DNA from: Dromiciops gliroides
Lineage: Eukaryota; Chordata; Mammalia; Microbiotheria; Microbiotheriidae
Assembly: GCF_019393635.1 (NCBI RefSeq)
Contig: NC_057861.1
Span: forward strand, 61,116,532 to 61,180,531
Direction: 5' to 3'
Length of the DNA stretch: 64,000 nt
In this document: in pieces, positions 1-12,030 of the stretch
Layout: every line of letters starts with the position of its first letter
Position numbering within the stretch: position 1 is the stretch's first letter
Translations under genes and position numbers: made by a program
Notes under the pieces: model-generated
What the model was told of the DNA's origin: nothing
What the model saw: only the letters and a program-made list of their open reading frames with translations
Database searches by the model: none

Positions 1-1035
1 TATAAGGCTTATTCGACTCTCCTTTGATTTTCCTCCACACTTGGCCCTTGACTTAACTCTGGGCTTTCAAGTAGACTCTGGAGTGGTTGAGATTCTCTTT
101 GGTTGTGATTTCATCTGTCCTGGGTTTGGGAGAATCTCAAGTGTCTGGGCAACAACTTGATACTTCTCTTTCTCCTTACTTCCCACCTCTTTTTTCCTCT
201 CTCCCCAACACTTTCCACCTCCAGTCACTTACTGAACATCACCAAGGGAACAGGTTTGGCTGACTGTATCTGTTGGAAGGGAAGATGAGGAAGGCAGAAA
301 CTCTGGGTCCCTGAAAAAGTGGAGAATTTCAGGCAGTTGGATTGATATTTCTGGGAGGCACAAGTAGACTCCCTCCTGGCCTGACATAATTGATATCTGG
401 TCTTGTGCAAGAACAGGAAGACTATTTGAAATTTCTAGTGTCTAAGGGGCTCATTCCCCTAAACTCTTCATTAGAAAAATCATATAATTGTATTTCTATT
501 CTGTGGACAGCTCAACCCCCTATGGGGCAGAAAACTATGGCAGAAAATTTCTTAACAATAAGAGCTATCCAACATTTCCTTGGAAGTTACCAAACTCTGG
601 AGATCTTGAGCAGGAAAGAGCATCAGGGGCTCTTCATTCCAGTCTGAATCATCTTCTATGGCCCCCACAAGGAATCCACTAACTTCCCTGGGCATCCCAT
701 TCTACTATTGTAGTATTTTAATTGCAATAAACATTTTGATTCTGCTGAGCCAAAACTGGCCTCCTTGTGGATTTGCCTCATTGTTCCTTGTTCTGTCTTT
801 TGGGAACAAGCAAAAACAAGTCTAATTACTCTTCCACAAGAGATAATTTCAAGCCCATGAAGACAGTTGTCATGTCGTACTAAAATTTTGTCTTCTCAGG
901 ATCAATGTCTCCGGTTTGTATGTTGGTCCTCATACATATTATCTTTGTCATTTGTCTTCCCAATCCAAGTCTAAGACCAGACATACTTACTAAATTAAAT
1001 TTTATTAGATCTGGTTCAATATTATCAGAACTCCT
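1..1035 (-). repeat. Inverted copy of the receptor upstream unit (unit 1)
   Basis: Read on the minus strand, this stretch aligns almost end to end with 6475-7460 on the plus strand, with scattered substitutions and small indels. It includes CR1/L3-like sequence (roughly 690-880) and unit-specific sequence shared with blocks A and B, such as the stretch ending GATGTTCA|GTAAGTG (minus strand, donor GT near 232-231). Because the corresponding segment precedes both olfactory receptors in A and B, I infer a leftward-transcribed sister unit whose coding part would lie beyond the window start. No receptor coding sequence is present here. The open frames at 390-682 are not gene-like. Confidence 0.72.
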
Positions 1036-2574
1036 TTGGGGTGGGGGACAGGGAGGACCTGACAGGAAGAAAAGTAGGACAACATGGATCCAAAGAAAAG
1101 ATCTTGAGGTAGATTGGGGAAAGTGACCAAGGCAAAGGCAGAGGTAAATACAGAACTGCGAATAAAGGGTCAAAGTACAATTATGACCATGTGAGAATAT
1201 CCTGTCTCTATCACCTGAAGAAAATGATATTTTTAAGAGTAAGAAACAACAAGAAAAAAGGGGGGTTAGGGTGCAAAATCTACAAGATAATAACAGAAAA
1301 ATTTTAGAAGAATCCTAAATACGTTCCTTAGAAGCTTTAAATACAAAAGGAAAACAGAGAATAAAGAAAGAGTAAATAAGTGTAAGGGATATGAATCAAA
1401 GAATAAAATTCAAGAGTAGTCAGAAAGGGAAGATTGGGGCTAGATTGGAATGGGTTAACAAAATATAGCTTGATTACTGTACCTGAGCAATGACCTCAGG
1501 GTCAGCTGTAAGACTAGTGATGTGACTCCAAGACTGTAGCCAGGATACATAAAGTAACAAATATATAAATCAAATAGAATGTTCTAACAATGTGTTTCAG
1601 TTAAAATTAATCATTACTCATAAAGAATATTTTGTTCCTGTATTCATCATTGTGAAAGTTCTAATGTTACATTGTTTGAGTTTGTTCCAGTATGTACATA
1701 CTGACCAGCTGCATTTTATCTCTCTGTGTATATACAGAGCGCTCTGTGATTAAACTTTGTCTCTCACAGATGACTGGAGACCCCTACTCTTCTCATTTGT
1801 GATTTCAGCAGAAGAAAATAATGAAAAGAATAGAAAAAGGTACAGAAAATGAAAACTTGAAAAACTAATGAATAAAACAATTTGAAGAGTAGGGAAGGAA
1901 GGGAGATTTTACTTACCTACTTAACTGAGAGACAAAAAAGAAAGAAAGAATTAAATAAATACATAACAATAGGAAAGAAAGGGAACTAATAAGCAAAACT
2001 CCACATCTAGGGAGAGGGTAACAAAAAAAAAGAAGGGTGGTTGTGGGTGAAGAGAAAAGAGACAGCCAAAGTAGGGTGGAGAAATGATCAAATTAAAAGC
2101 AGTCTTTGAAAAGACAAATTAATAAATATTTATCTAAAATGATCAAATGTAAGAGAGAGGAAAACAAAAAATTTGAAATAAATAAAAAATTTGAAATAAC
2201 AAACTGAAGAGAAAAGAATTATCAGAAGCAAATATACAGAAGTCTAAACTAGCAAAACTGAGAATTTAAAGAATAAATGGAACAGTAATCACAGAGATAT
2301 TAATTATGAATGTTTATATATTATCTCTATAATAATTATAAATAATACAACTGATATCTACTTTAATAACATCTAATTGTACGTTAACATAGAATACAAT
2401 ATTATCAATAATAGGTATTTATGTAATACTTTAAAGTTTGCAAAATGCTTTCTAGGCATTCCCTCATTTTGCACTATTATTATTCTCATTAGAGACGAGA
2501 ACCTCAAGCTCAGAGTGTGACTTGTACACAGAGCCACAGAGTTAGTGTTGTTTACACAATTGAACAGAATTTTA
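1036..2574. other. A-rich intergenic stretch without a gene
   Basis: Purine-rich, low-complexity-like sequence with no credible frame. At about 1650-1812 there is a stretch resembling the 3' part of a retroviral LTR (+ strand): an ATTAAA signal followed by a CT-rich end and a GGAGACCCCT-like motif. It is a fossil fragment at best and its limits are uncertain. At 2390-2560 there is a MIR/CORE-SINE-like stretch (rising to GCAAAATGCTTTCTAGGCAT, then CAGAGCCACAGAGTTAG). The rest may be decayed L1 sequence upstream of the copy at 2575. Confidence 0.45.
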
Positions 2575-4085
2575 GAAATTAAACAACCTAATTACCTAAA
2601 ATGGAAATGAACAAGTAACAAAGGAATTTTAAGCAAACCCTGTTGTAGACAAGTTTACAGGTGAATGCTATCAAACCTTAAAAGAACAATTGATATTGAT
2701 GATACATAAACTATCCTCAAAAACTGATAAAGAATAAAACTATCAAATTTCTCTTATCAGACATTTAAACAAAGATAAAGCTAAGAAAAAATTATAGAAC
2801 AATATCACCAAGGAATATTGATGAAAACAAAATTTTAAAGAAAATCCTAATGAAAAAGACTGAAGTAATGTATTCCAAAAGTTACTCACTATGACAAGAA
2901 GTGGTTTACTATAGGATTGTAAGAATTATTAAACATTTTTTTAAAATCAACATAGCTATAGTTTGTAAATACTTGAACCACATGGTAACATCAGTAAATG
3001 TAGAAAATTCCTTTGGAAGTACTATAATCATTTCAAAAATTTATAAAGTAGAGGTATTAACAGAACATGTTTGAGAAAAGGGCCCAATTTTGATTTTTTA
3101 AATAAATTTTAATTTGTATTCTGGACTCAACAAAAGCCTAATAGAATAGACATCTGCATGTACCTACAAGAATAGGAAAGAGGATTATAAATGAAACTCC
3201 AGGTCACTATACCAGATTACTTTTTAAAATATATAATAAGATCAAACTTTAGCTTTCAAAGCTTTATTGCTCATCTTGCTTTATTTCCAGCTAGAAGGAA
3301 CATTTAAAATATGATATGTGTATATCTAAAAATCTAGTATTATTTGCAGTAGGGAAAACTTAAGGTTTCCCCAAATACTTTTCACTAGCATTTGACATCA
3401 TTCAGGGACTGCTGGTTGTAGTAATAAAACAAAAGAAAAAAATTAAAAGTAGAAACACTGAAAGGAAGAAGACAAAATTATCCCAATGTGAAAGTGATGA
3501 TTTACTTAGAAAACCACAGAAAATTAGCCATAACAAAATAATTGAGACTATTGTTGCTTCAGCAACATATAATGATAAAAATAAACTAATGGAATTGTTG
3601 GCATATCTATATGTCAACAAAATATGAGGGAAAATAATAGAAAGGGAAATCCTATTCAAAATCACTCAAAAATTTATAAAATATCCAAAAGTAAATATAC
3701 CAAACAACTCTGAGGACAGGACAAAACAATCTTTAAATGTAAAGAATTACTTTAATGATTGCAGAAATTTTGATGGTTTATGATTGGACGATGCCAATAT
3801 AATACATGTTTAATGCTACTAAAATTAAATAACATATTTTGTGCTATAGCAATCAAGCTACCAAGGTGGGAATTTATAATAATAATAACAAAATTATTTT
3901 AGATGAATGAAAGGACTGTAATCTTAAAGGAAATGATAGGGATAGTAGATGTGAAGAGGGAATGGCATTTTCACACTCCATGTTATGTTATTAAACAATT
4001 ATCATAAAAATTATTTGCTACTTTTCGTATAGAATATAAAAGTAGAACAGTAGTAGAAACTAGATAAGTAAAAATCATATGGTAA
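2575..4085 (+). repeat. Old L1 copy, ORF2 reverse-transcriptase region
   Basis: The order of degenerate motifs matches the L1 ORF2 reverse-transcriptase domain on the plus strand: a 'TTTACAGGTGAATGCTATC' start (FTGE(F/C)Y), then 'AGAACAATATCACC' (the (R)PIS motif), 'ATTGATGAAAACAAAATTTT' (IDxKIL), then the downstream L1 segment ending 'AGAAAGGGAAATCCTATTC' (ER/EIPF). No open frame of useful length remains and no 3' tail or target duplication is visible. A-rich strand bias fits L1 sense orientation. Long dead; I cannot fix the ends better than a few tens of bases. Confidence 0.65.
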
Positions 4086-4910
4086 AAATAGATGTGTGCT
4101 TGTCAACATGGCCAGAAAGGATAGTTCACAATTCCTGTGATTACAACCTATAGAGCAGAAGAAGATTAAGGTTTGAGTTCCTAGGTAGCATGATCCCCAA
4201 ATCTCACTTTCTAGCCAAAGAAGGCAGATTTCCTAGGGCAGGGTTAGCTTAAGAATAAGCCTGAGTCTGAGAATTCCCAAGTTCAAAGGAAAAAAGAGAA
4301 TTCCCTACATCGTTCCTGAATGGCATCCAGTATAGGAAATAGAAGAGAGTGCAAATGATTCCTATAGATGAAGGACTAAAGTTACGTAGGGAGAGGGGAA
4401 TTAAGAGCTTTAGATCTTGCCACACACACTCCCTCCCTTCACAGTGAGCTGCTATTCAGACTATTCAGGATCAACAAGGAAAGGTATTGCTTGATCAGTA
4501 ACCCCCAAAGTATGTTTCCCTTCCTAAGAGTGTCCAATCCATAGGGAACTATGTAGGACTTTGTGGGAGAGAGCAACCAGGGGGAATGTAAGAGGGTTGC
4601 TCCCCAATGGTACCCCGAAATTGTCTTCCAAGCAGAGTTTATGATGACTGAGGGTTTTAATATGTTTTCTGTATCTGGTTATGAGCTCCTAGGCAGAGTT
4701 GTTTGAATATCTCATTTGTTTTCAGTGTCTGTTTAGATTCCTGAAAGTCCTTGAATTTTCTGTGGGATGAAAAAAAAAAGGTTACTTCATACTGCATTTG
4801 AATTTATTATCTTGAGTTTATATAAGGGACCTGGGGACTCATAACTTATAACCAAACTATATTATAAACTATGACTTCGTGAGGATCAGAGCACCATCCT
4901 GAGGAAAAAG

Positions 4911-5283
4911 TGTGATTAGCATTCGGACAGTTACATCTCTTCATAGAAATGCTTGTAAGCCATGTCAATCACTGCTACCAGCCAATTAGCTTGTTGTGTG
5001 TGTAGAGACCTTGCCTGGAGGGCCAGCAGAGAGCTTCTGCTGAGGGAACCTGGGGGGGGGGGGGGTGGCGGAGTCCTTTCTGTTGGAGGTGGTGAGAGGA
5101 GCGGCTGCAGGTTCAGGGAGCAGAGCGAGGGTCTTTTATTTCTTTCTCCATGTGTTCTCTTTACTAACACCTAATAGACTTTAATAAATACTTAATGCCC
5201 AAAGATTGGTGCTATACGTTTCTAATTTAAGGCAACTACTCATTAGATTTTTAGACACAGCAATTAGATTTTTAAGCTTCACA
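4911..5283 (+). mobile_element. Solo LTR of an endogenous retrovirus (family shared with four others in outline)
   Basis: A TGT...ACA-bounded segment of about 373 bp. Near its right end is an AATAAA signal (CTTTAATAAATACTTAATGC) followed by an R/U5 block that closely matches the LTR ends at 11346-11703 (+), 22255-22680 (-) and 29880-30374 (-). A 14-base G run sits at about 5052-5065. No internal viral sequence adjoins it. A 20-base near-perfect direct repeat (4843-4862 and 5284-5303) brackets it more widely. It is a fossil of moderate age. Confidence 0.65.
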
Positions 5284-5499
5284 ACTTATAACTAAATTAT
5301 ATTTTGAATTTTCCTGGGAATTAACTCTGAGACTAGAGCATAAAAAGTCAAAGAAGAAAAAGTGATATTTGGGGATTCAACTCCTAGGAATGGACCAAGT
5401 ACCTATTATTTTGGTGACTTTGGGGGTCTCTGGATTACATCATATAATTATAGTAATAATAAAAATAAGAAACGATAGCAATAAAATCAGGATATAGAC

Positions 5500-5762
5500 A
5501 TTTACATTGTTACCTCCCTTTATGTACATTATTTTATTTTATGTACATTATTTATGTACATTTAATTTATGTACATTATTTTATTTGATCATCACAAAAA
5601 CTAACTTAGGGTTTATTATTATTTTATTGATTCAGAAACCGAGGCTCAGATATATTAGGTTCTCGCCCAGAGATGCAGAGCTAGTAAGTATCAAAAGCTG
5701 TATTCAGGCACAGATCTTTCTAATCAAAACTCCTCTATCCACTACACCATACTCCTCCCAAT
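5500..5762 (+). repeat. CORE-SINE (MIR/Mar-like), degenerate
   Basis: Order of motifs: ATTTGATCATCACAAAA, then CAGAAACCGAGGCTCAGA, GCAGAGCTAGTAAGTATC, and a terminal CTCTATCCACTACACCA. This is the usual order of the older CORE-SINEs found many times here. Its left part is expanded by several copies of a TATGTACATTATTTTATT-like unit (about 5518-5586). Confidence 0.55.
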
Positions 5763-5935
5763 GATTACTTAGAATGATTAAAAAATTATTGATATGTTAT
5801 CAATTGAAATGAATTGATTTAAATAGCATTATCAAGCATTTGGTTGAGCAAATGTTCAAGGTTGAGCTTTTAATGACACATTTATGTTTTATTTTTTAAA
5901 AAAAGACCTTCAACAATTCTTAAGAACTTATAATG

Positions 5936-6106
5936 GGGCAGCTAGGTGGTGCAATAGATAGAGCACTGGCCCTGGATTCAAGAGTACCTGAGTTCAAATC
6001 CGGATTCAGACACTTGACACTTACTAGCTGTGTGACCCTGGGCAAGTCACTTAACCCCAATTGCCTCACCAAAAAAAACCCCAAAAACAAAACAAACAAA
6101 CAAAAA
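5936..6106 (+). repeat. tRNA-derived marsupial SINE (WSINE-type)
   Basis: Starts GGGCAGCTAGGTGG, has B-box-like GAGTTCAAATCC and core CTAGCTGTGTGACCCTGGGC, and ends in an A-rich tail with AAAC repeats. Perfect 14-base target duplications AAGAACTTATAATG flank it (5922-5935 and 6107-6120), showing L1-type insertion. Confidence 0.93.
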
Positions 6107-6120
6107 AAGAACTTATAATG

Positions 6121-6275
6121 AGGGGAAGCTAGGTGGCTCAATGGATAAAGCACCGACCCTAGATTCAGGAGGACCTAAGTTCAAATCCAGCCTCAGACAC
6201 TTGACACTTACTAGCTGCGTGACCCTGGGAAAGTCACTTAATCCCCCCGTTGCCCCCACACACACACACACACAA
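6121..6275 (+). repeat. tRNA-derived marsupial SINE, second of a tandem pair
   Basis: Begins directly after the right target duplication of the SINE at 5936. It has the same head and core with several differences (for example GAAGCTAGGTGGCTCAATGG). Its tail has become a (CA)n run at about 6257-6275. Confidence 0.9.
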
Positions 6276-6465
6276 ATGATGAAAAATGCTATCCACCCCA
6301 GAGAAAGAACTGATGGAGCCTTATAGATAGAAACTTTTTACAGATTGAATGCTTTTAAAGTTTTCTTTATTTTTCTTGGAGTTTGGGGGGACAGGTCTTC
6401 TTTTACAACATGACTAATATAAAAATATGTTTTCCATGGCTTCACATGAATAACAATAAAAAAGA
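6276..6465 (+). repeat. L1 3' end, truncated
   Basis: Contains marsupial L1 3'-end landmarks in order: GAAAAATGCTATCCAC, AGAGAAAGAACTGATGGA, CATGACTAATATAAAAATATG. It ends in an A-rich stretch. It is strongly 5'-truncated and followed at once by unit-2 sequence. Confidence 0.75.
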
Positions 6466-6474
6466 TCTTGACCA

Positions 6475-7990
6475 GTTATAATATTGAGCCAAATCTAATT
6501 AGATGAAATTCAGTAGGAATAAATGTGTGGTCTTATTCTTGGTTTGGGAAGGCAAATAATAGAGATAATATATATGAGGACCAATCAGATGAATCTGAGA
6601 TGTTTTTTCTAGAGAAGAAAAGACTTTAATTGGACATGATAGCTGTCTTCATGTGTTCAAAATTGTTTCTCATGGAAGAGTAATTATACTTGTTCTGCTT
6701 GGCCCTAGAAGACCCAAGGAAGGAAGGAAGGAAAAATGAGGTAAATCCACAAGGAAGCTAATTTTGACTCAGCAGAAGCAAAAACTTTCTTGCAATTAAA
6801 ACACTACAAAAGCAGAATGGGATGCCTTAGAAAGCTGTGATTCCTTGTTGGGGATGTAGTAGAGGTACTTTCCTGCTCAAGAGTTTGGTAACTTCATATG
6901 TAATGTTGGACAGCTCTCATGTTAGGAAGATTTCTGCTATAGTTTCCTTACCCAAAAGGAATTCAACTATTCAGGAATAGGAAATACAATTATATGATTT
7001 TTCTAATGAAGAGTTTGGGGAATTGAGCCTCTTAGGCACTAGAAATTTCAAATATCCTTCCTGTTCCTCCACAGGACCAGATACCAGCGATCTTGGGCAA
7101 TGAGAGAGTTGTATTGTGCCTTCCAGAGATATTAGCCCAACTGCCTGAACCTATCCACTTTTTCTAGGACCCAAAGTATCTGCCTTCCTTGCCCTCCATT
7201 CCAACAGATAAAGTCAGCCAAACCTGTCTCACTGATTATGTTCAGTAACTGATTGGAGGTGGGAAGTGTTGGGAAGAGAGACAGGGAAAAGAATTGGTAA
7301 TAAAGGGGAAAGAGAATCGTTGCTCAGAAACTCAAGGAAATTCTCCCAAATCCAGCACAGATGAAATCATAGCTTAATCCCGTTAATAGAGCAAGAAAAT
7401 CTGTCCTGCTTCGGAGTCTACTTGAAAGCCCAGAGTTCAACCCCAGACCAAGTTTTGGCCCTATACTCTGAGTCATGTTTAGGTTCCATCCTTACCAATA
7501 AGACCTTTGTCTAATTATTTTCATTCTTTGACCCTGAGCCATAAAATGGGGATCAAAAATTCCTTATTGACTTCATTGTGTTTTCAGTGAGTCAAATGAG
7601 ATCATCTTTGTGGAATTGTTTGGTGACCTTAAATCATTTCAGAAAGATAAATTTTTATTTTTGTCACAATAGCAGAGATATGAGTCCACTGTGACCCAAT
7701 CCATTTCAGCAAAGTAGAATCCAAACCCCAGGGAGAATGTCTAGCCAAAGGTACATCAGCCAATTATAATCTAAACACCAGGGACAATCTCTAGCCAAAG
7801 GTAAGTCTCAGATGCTCCAGTGGGAAGCCTGCTAAAGACAGAGGGATTATGCCCCTAATCACAGATAAAAAGTACTGGGCTATGGTAAGGTCCTTTTCAT
7901 AAAAAGCATAGATGACTCCTGTGATTCTACAGAAAGGCATTGGGAACTAATTTACCATTCAGGGCACAAGTCACAGGTTCAGGGAGTGTG
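6475..7990 (+). repeat. Upstream receptor unit, direct copy (unit 2)
   Basis: Aligns with 1-1035 in inverse orientation, and with 16930-18560 (block A) and 41650-42900 (block B) in direct orientation. It includes a CR1/L3-like portion (6600-6900, with GACATGATAGCTGTCTTCA), the unit-specific segment TATGATTTTTCTAATGAAGAG, and the sequence ending in GATTATGTTCA|GTAACTG at 7245. The donor-like site is weaker here than in A and B. Two imperfect direct repeats of about 50 bp (around 7719-7768 and 7769-7818, containing CTAGCCAAAGGTA) lie inside it. No receptor coding exon follows, so the coding half of this unit seems to have been lost. Confidence 0.7.
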
Positions 7991-9689
7991 GATGAGGGCC
8001 GGGAAGGTGATGGAAGGACTTCTTACCCTAATAACAGCTGATGGGTAGGCTGAAACCATTTCGTATGATCTGAAGGTAGTCAAAAACATAGTGGGGTTTC
8101 AAAAGATGGGCTGGAATTTCTAGGGAGACTTTCAAGAAGAAATAGATGTTAAGAACACAGACAGAGATCCTATAGTATTTGGAGTATAGTCCATCAATAT
8201 ACCAAGATATTTGGTTTTCCCTTTTATAGACACTATTATATGATATATGAAAGATCACTGTAATATCCTGAATAGAATCCTTAGATTCCTTAATTTTAAT
8301 TCCTTGGATTTTCTTAAATTCAACAGGAGCAGTTATCTTTTTGACTCACACATCACTTCCTACTGTCTGCTACCTATTATCCTAATGTAATTTTTATTGA
8401 TTCTGTCATCTCTTATCCCCCTTGGCCACTTGGTCTTTTTTTCTTTCTCTCTTTCTATTTCTGATAGGAGTTAGACCAGATGATCTGAATTTCTGATTTA
8501 TTATTTCTGATTCTATTATATTCCTCTCTCCCATTCTCCTTTTCTACCATCTATTTTTATCCCCATTCTTCTACACACTTAGACTTTTCCTGAGGATACT
8601 TATAATACAGGCACAAAAAAAAATAAACTTAAGGAAAGTAACCAGTATTTCTTGAGTTTTACTATGAAGAACTATTCCTATCCAGGAAGCATTTGGTACC
8701 AGGTTGTTTAGTGGTATACAGTGCAAGCATACTGTGAAGTACAGACTTTCATCAATTGTCAATTAGTTACTGCATTTATCTGCCTCTGAGGATGTGAGGA
8801 AGATAGGGCTAGAGGAAGAGAGAAAGGAGCTAACATCACACTTTTGGTGGGTCATGTAGGGAGAATTCTTATTTAGGTATAGGTTGAACTAAATGACTTC
8901 TGGAGTCCATTTCAGTTCTGAGGTGTGGTGCTTCTGGAATTCTCAGAGGGATTAGTTTTCTAGAAATTCTGTATCTTTTATTCAGACTATTTGTAGCTAT
9001 TCTAGTTAATATAAAGAACATATAAGGTGGCTCTGCCCTTGTTTGAGGTTAATTCTACCCTCAAGTCTTAGGTGGAGAACTGATTCCATTCTTTCTAGAA
9101 AGACCTTCCTAGACTGAATAATCCTATTTAACCCTGGATCCATCTTCTATCCACAATATTGTTAGCCTGTGTAATATGCTCCAGTGATTTTTTTCCTTTT
9201 CAAAGCCACATGCATCATAGGAAAGTAATTTAAAATATAGGGTCAGCTGGGATGGACTTTAGAATATAGAATGTCAGAGTTTTGAGGGGTTATAGAATAC
9301 ATCAGAACTGGAAGGGGTTATTGCTTGAAGCTCCCAGAATCCTGAAAGGCTAATGGAGCAGAGTATCAGAGAGGTGCCCTTCATATATGCAGCCCTAAGC
9401 TATCTCGGGAGCCTTAGCAATAGAGACTTACCCAATACTGGAAGGTTGATCCCATCTACTACCAGCTTTATGTAGCTACAGCATATAAGAAAGGAGCAAA
9501 CAGACAAACCCCTTGACTCCTCCCTCACACAAGACTGTATTTCATTTTTAAATGATCTGAGAGTTTCTAGTAGACTGTAAACTCACTATGAGTCAGCAGT
9601 GATATTGCAGACAAAATAACCTAAAGAAAATTTAACTTACATCAAAAGAGATATAGCTTCTAATAAGGAGCTGATCATCCCATCGTCCT
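7991..9689. other. Intergenic, no gene recognised
   Basis: No frame here looks like a gene. The minus-strand frame at 8028-8258 reads through unit-like sequence without a recognisable domain. At 8870-8940 there is a CR1/L3-like motif (GGTTGAACTAAATGACTTC). At 9250-9330 there are two loose copies of a GAATATAGAATGTCAGAG motif that is expanded into a minisatellite at 46589. Sequence at 9250-9480 aligns weakly with 46650-47030. Confidence 0.5.
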
Positions 9690-10140
9690 TGACCATAGTC
9701 AGACCTCATCTGAAATTTTATATTTAGTTTTGGGTACCACAATTTAGAAAGGACTTCCATAATCTGGGGAGGAAGCAAGGGAGAATAACCATGATGGTGA
9801 AGGGCCTACAAACATCAGCTGAAGGAACTGAAGTTTCTTAGCCTAAAGGAGAGAAAACACATGCAATATGGGCTAACTGGCTTCACATATTTAAAGGGAT
9901 GTTATGTGAGAGAAATGGAATTTGTTCTGCAAGAACTCAGAGCATAGACTAAGAACGTTGAATAGAACTTGAAAACAGCCACATTTTGGCTCAATAGAAA
10001 GAAAAGTGAGAGAAAACCCAGAGTGGAATAGGCTCCCTCAGGAAGCTGAGAGGTTTCCCTTCCATTGAGGTCTTCAAGGACAGGCTAGATGTTCACTTGT
10101 CAGGTATATTGTAGAGTGGATGTTTTGTGTGGTACAGTTT
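9690..10140 (+). repeat. CR1/L3 LINE fragment
   Basis: Order of motifs fits the CR1/L3 ORF2 C-terminal region and 3' end: GACCTCATCTGAAATTTTAT, GGGTACCACAATTTAGAAAG, ACCATGATGGTGAAGGGC, then CTTGTCAGGTATATTGTAGA. Degenerate, no frame. Confidence 0.75.
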
Positions 10141-10314
10141 TATACTGTTTCCTATGAAGTCACTTCCATTTCTATGTAATTTCTATGTAATTCCAGTTAA
10201 AAAGTGGATTGCCCAAACCCTTCTCTCATACCAGATCCCTGGCCCTTCTCTCTGCTATTGGCTGAAGGAGGGGACCTGCCCATAGTATCTCTTTGGTTTT
10301 TTTTTTTAATTCCT

Positions 10315-10579
10315 AAGCACAACTTTTTTGTGCCCTTTTAAAAAAGTTTATTTTATTCTGAACATAAGAAAAAAAGCATTTCCATAACTTAGTAGAACAG
10401 AAAAAGAGGACTATACATGAAATTATATATATACATATATGTATATATATTAAGTTAAACTTGCTATATTCCTTTTAAATAAATAATAAAGTTATTATGC
10501 AACTTTCTTTTTTTCTTTTTTTCCTTCTTCTCCCTCCCCTCCCCTGTACTAGAGAGAGCTACCATTAGACACAGATGTA

Positions 10580-10619
<40 letters not shown>

Positions 10620-11341
10620 CATTCTACATCTTTTTCTGTTCTCAGTTCTTTCTCTGGATGAAGATAAATCTTCTTTCCTGTGTCCTTTGTAGTTAATTTG
10701 GGTATTTGTAATAGTCAAAATTACTTAATCATTCAAAGTTGTTTCTCAAAATAATGTGGTTGTTACTGTACACAGTGTTCTCCTGGTTCTGATCATTTCA
10801 CTCTTGGGTATTTTGTGTAAGTCTATCCATGTGTTTTTTCTAAGATCATTGAGTTCATCCTTTCTTATAGCACAGTAGTATTAGATCACCATCATATACC
10901 ACGACTTGTTCAGCCATTTCCCAATTGATGGTCATCCCCACAATTTCAAGTTCTTTGCCACCACAAAGAGAGCTGCTTTAAATATTTTAGAATGTAGGTT
11001 CTTATAATTTTCCTCTAATTATCCTTAGAAACAGACCTAGTAGTGGTATAGCTGAGTCAAGGGGTATAGTCAGTTTTATTAAACTAAAATTAATTAAAAT
11101 TAAACTCTTTGGATATAATTCCAGATTACTCTCCAAAATGATTGTATCAATTCATAGTTTCACCAACAGTGAATTGATGTCCCAATTTTTCCACATGCCC
11201 TCCAACATTAGTTGCCAAACTGATAGGTGTAAAATTATATTTCAAGATTGTTTTAATGTGTATTTCTCTAATCAATAATGATTTAGACTATTTTTTTCAT
11301 GAAACTATATTTGTTTTTATTTCTTCAACAGAAAACTACCC
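10315..11341 (-). repeat. L1 3' end, antisense, older copy
   Basis: Read on the minus strand it gives L1 3'-end motifs: the hallmark 'CCAATTGATGGTCATCCC' (+ strand), 'CTTTGCCACCACAAAGAGAG' and 'CACCATCATATACCACGAC'. It is diverged and interrupted by a (TG)n microsatellite at about 10576-10615. Its 5' side ends where an LTR begins at 11346. Confidence 0.8.
10576..10615. repeat. (TG)n microsatellite
   Basis: About 20 TG dinucleotides after a short TATG stretch, inside the antisense L1 copy. Confidence 0.95.
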
Positions 11342-11345
11342 ATAC

Positions 11346-12030
11346 TGTAACGATTGGAATAACGCCACCTGCTGGATACTTACTGTAGGAGAGTTCTGCC
11401 CATGAAGGGAAGGTCTTTGAGGGCAAGACCAGGAGTCAGGAAGTGACGCGGGCTAGTGGGAGGAGGAAGGAAGAGACTGGCGCTCAGGCTCGCTCTCTTT
11501 CCTCTGGACTCTGGTGGAGAGCGGAGCTAGAAATGTGCTCTCCCTTTAATAGATAGGAATCTAGGCCTTTTTCTCTCTCTTTACCAAATTCTTATTCTCC
11601 TTAATAAATGCTTAAAAGTCTAACTCTTGCTAAAGTTTATAATTTATTGGCGACCACTCATTAGATATTTTAGACAGACAAGCTAGAATTTTAACCCTTA
11701 ACAGATGGCTGACCACGAAGAGGAAAGCTAAACCTCAGTCTTCTGATCTTCTGGTTGGGTAAGAAATTTCCCCTCCCTCTCCCTTTAACTGCTAAGTACT
11801 AGTGTACTGGCTGTGTTTTCCTTTAAATTTTTTCGAATGGACCTTTTAAACTCCCTAATTAGCCTATTTTTGATTTTAGTCTGTTTAACCAGACAAATGG
11901 GAGATAAGATCATGTTAATGCTTTGTTTTTGTGGATTTTCTATTTTTCTTTTTCTTTTTGTTAAAAGAGCCAGAATATTCTCCCTACTCAACTCCACTTA
12001 CTGGCTTTTTTACTTCTTTTACATCCCAAC
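11346..12030 (+). mobile_element. ERV fragment: LTR plus 5' leader
   Basis: An LTR of about 358 bp (11346-11703, TGTAACG to CTTAACA) with an AATAAA signal (CTTAATAAATGCTTAAAAGT) belongs to the same family as the LTRs at 4911, 22255 and 29880. It is directly followed by TGGCTGACCACGAAGAGG, in the position of a primer-binding site, and by about 300 bp of T-rich leader-like sequence. No gag, pol, env or second LTR is seen before L2 sequence begins. It is a broken proviral remnant with most of the element missing. Confidence 0.6.

Noticed and set aside
6121-6275. SINE heads considered as tRNA genes
   Set aside because: A/B-box-like motifs belong to the tRNA-derived SINE; no full cloverleaf and the core continues into CORE-SINE sequence and a poly-A tail.
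8028-8258. Minus-strand frame followed by a GTAAGA donor-like site near 8030
   Set aside because: No recognisable domain, no acceptor or further exon, and only weak context.
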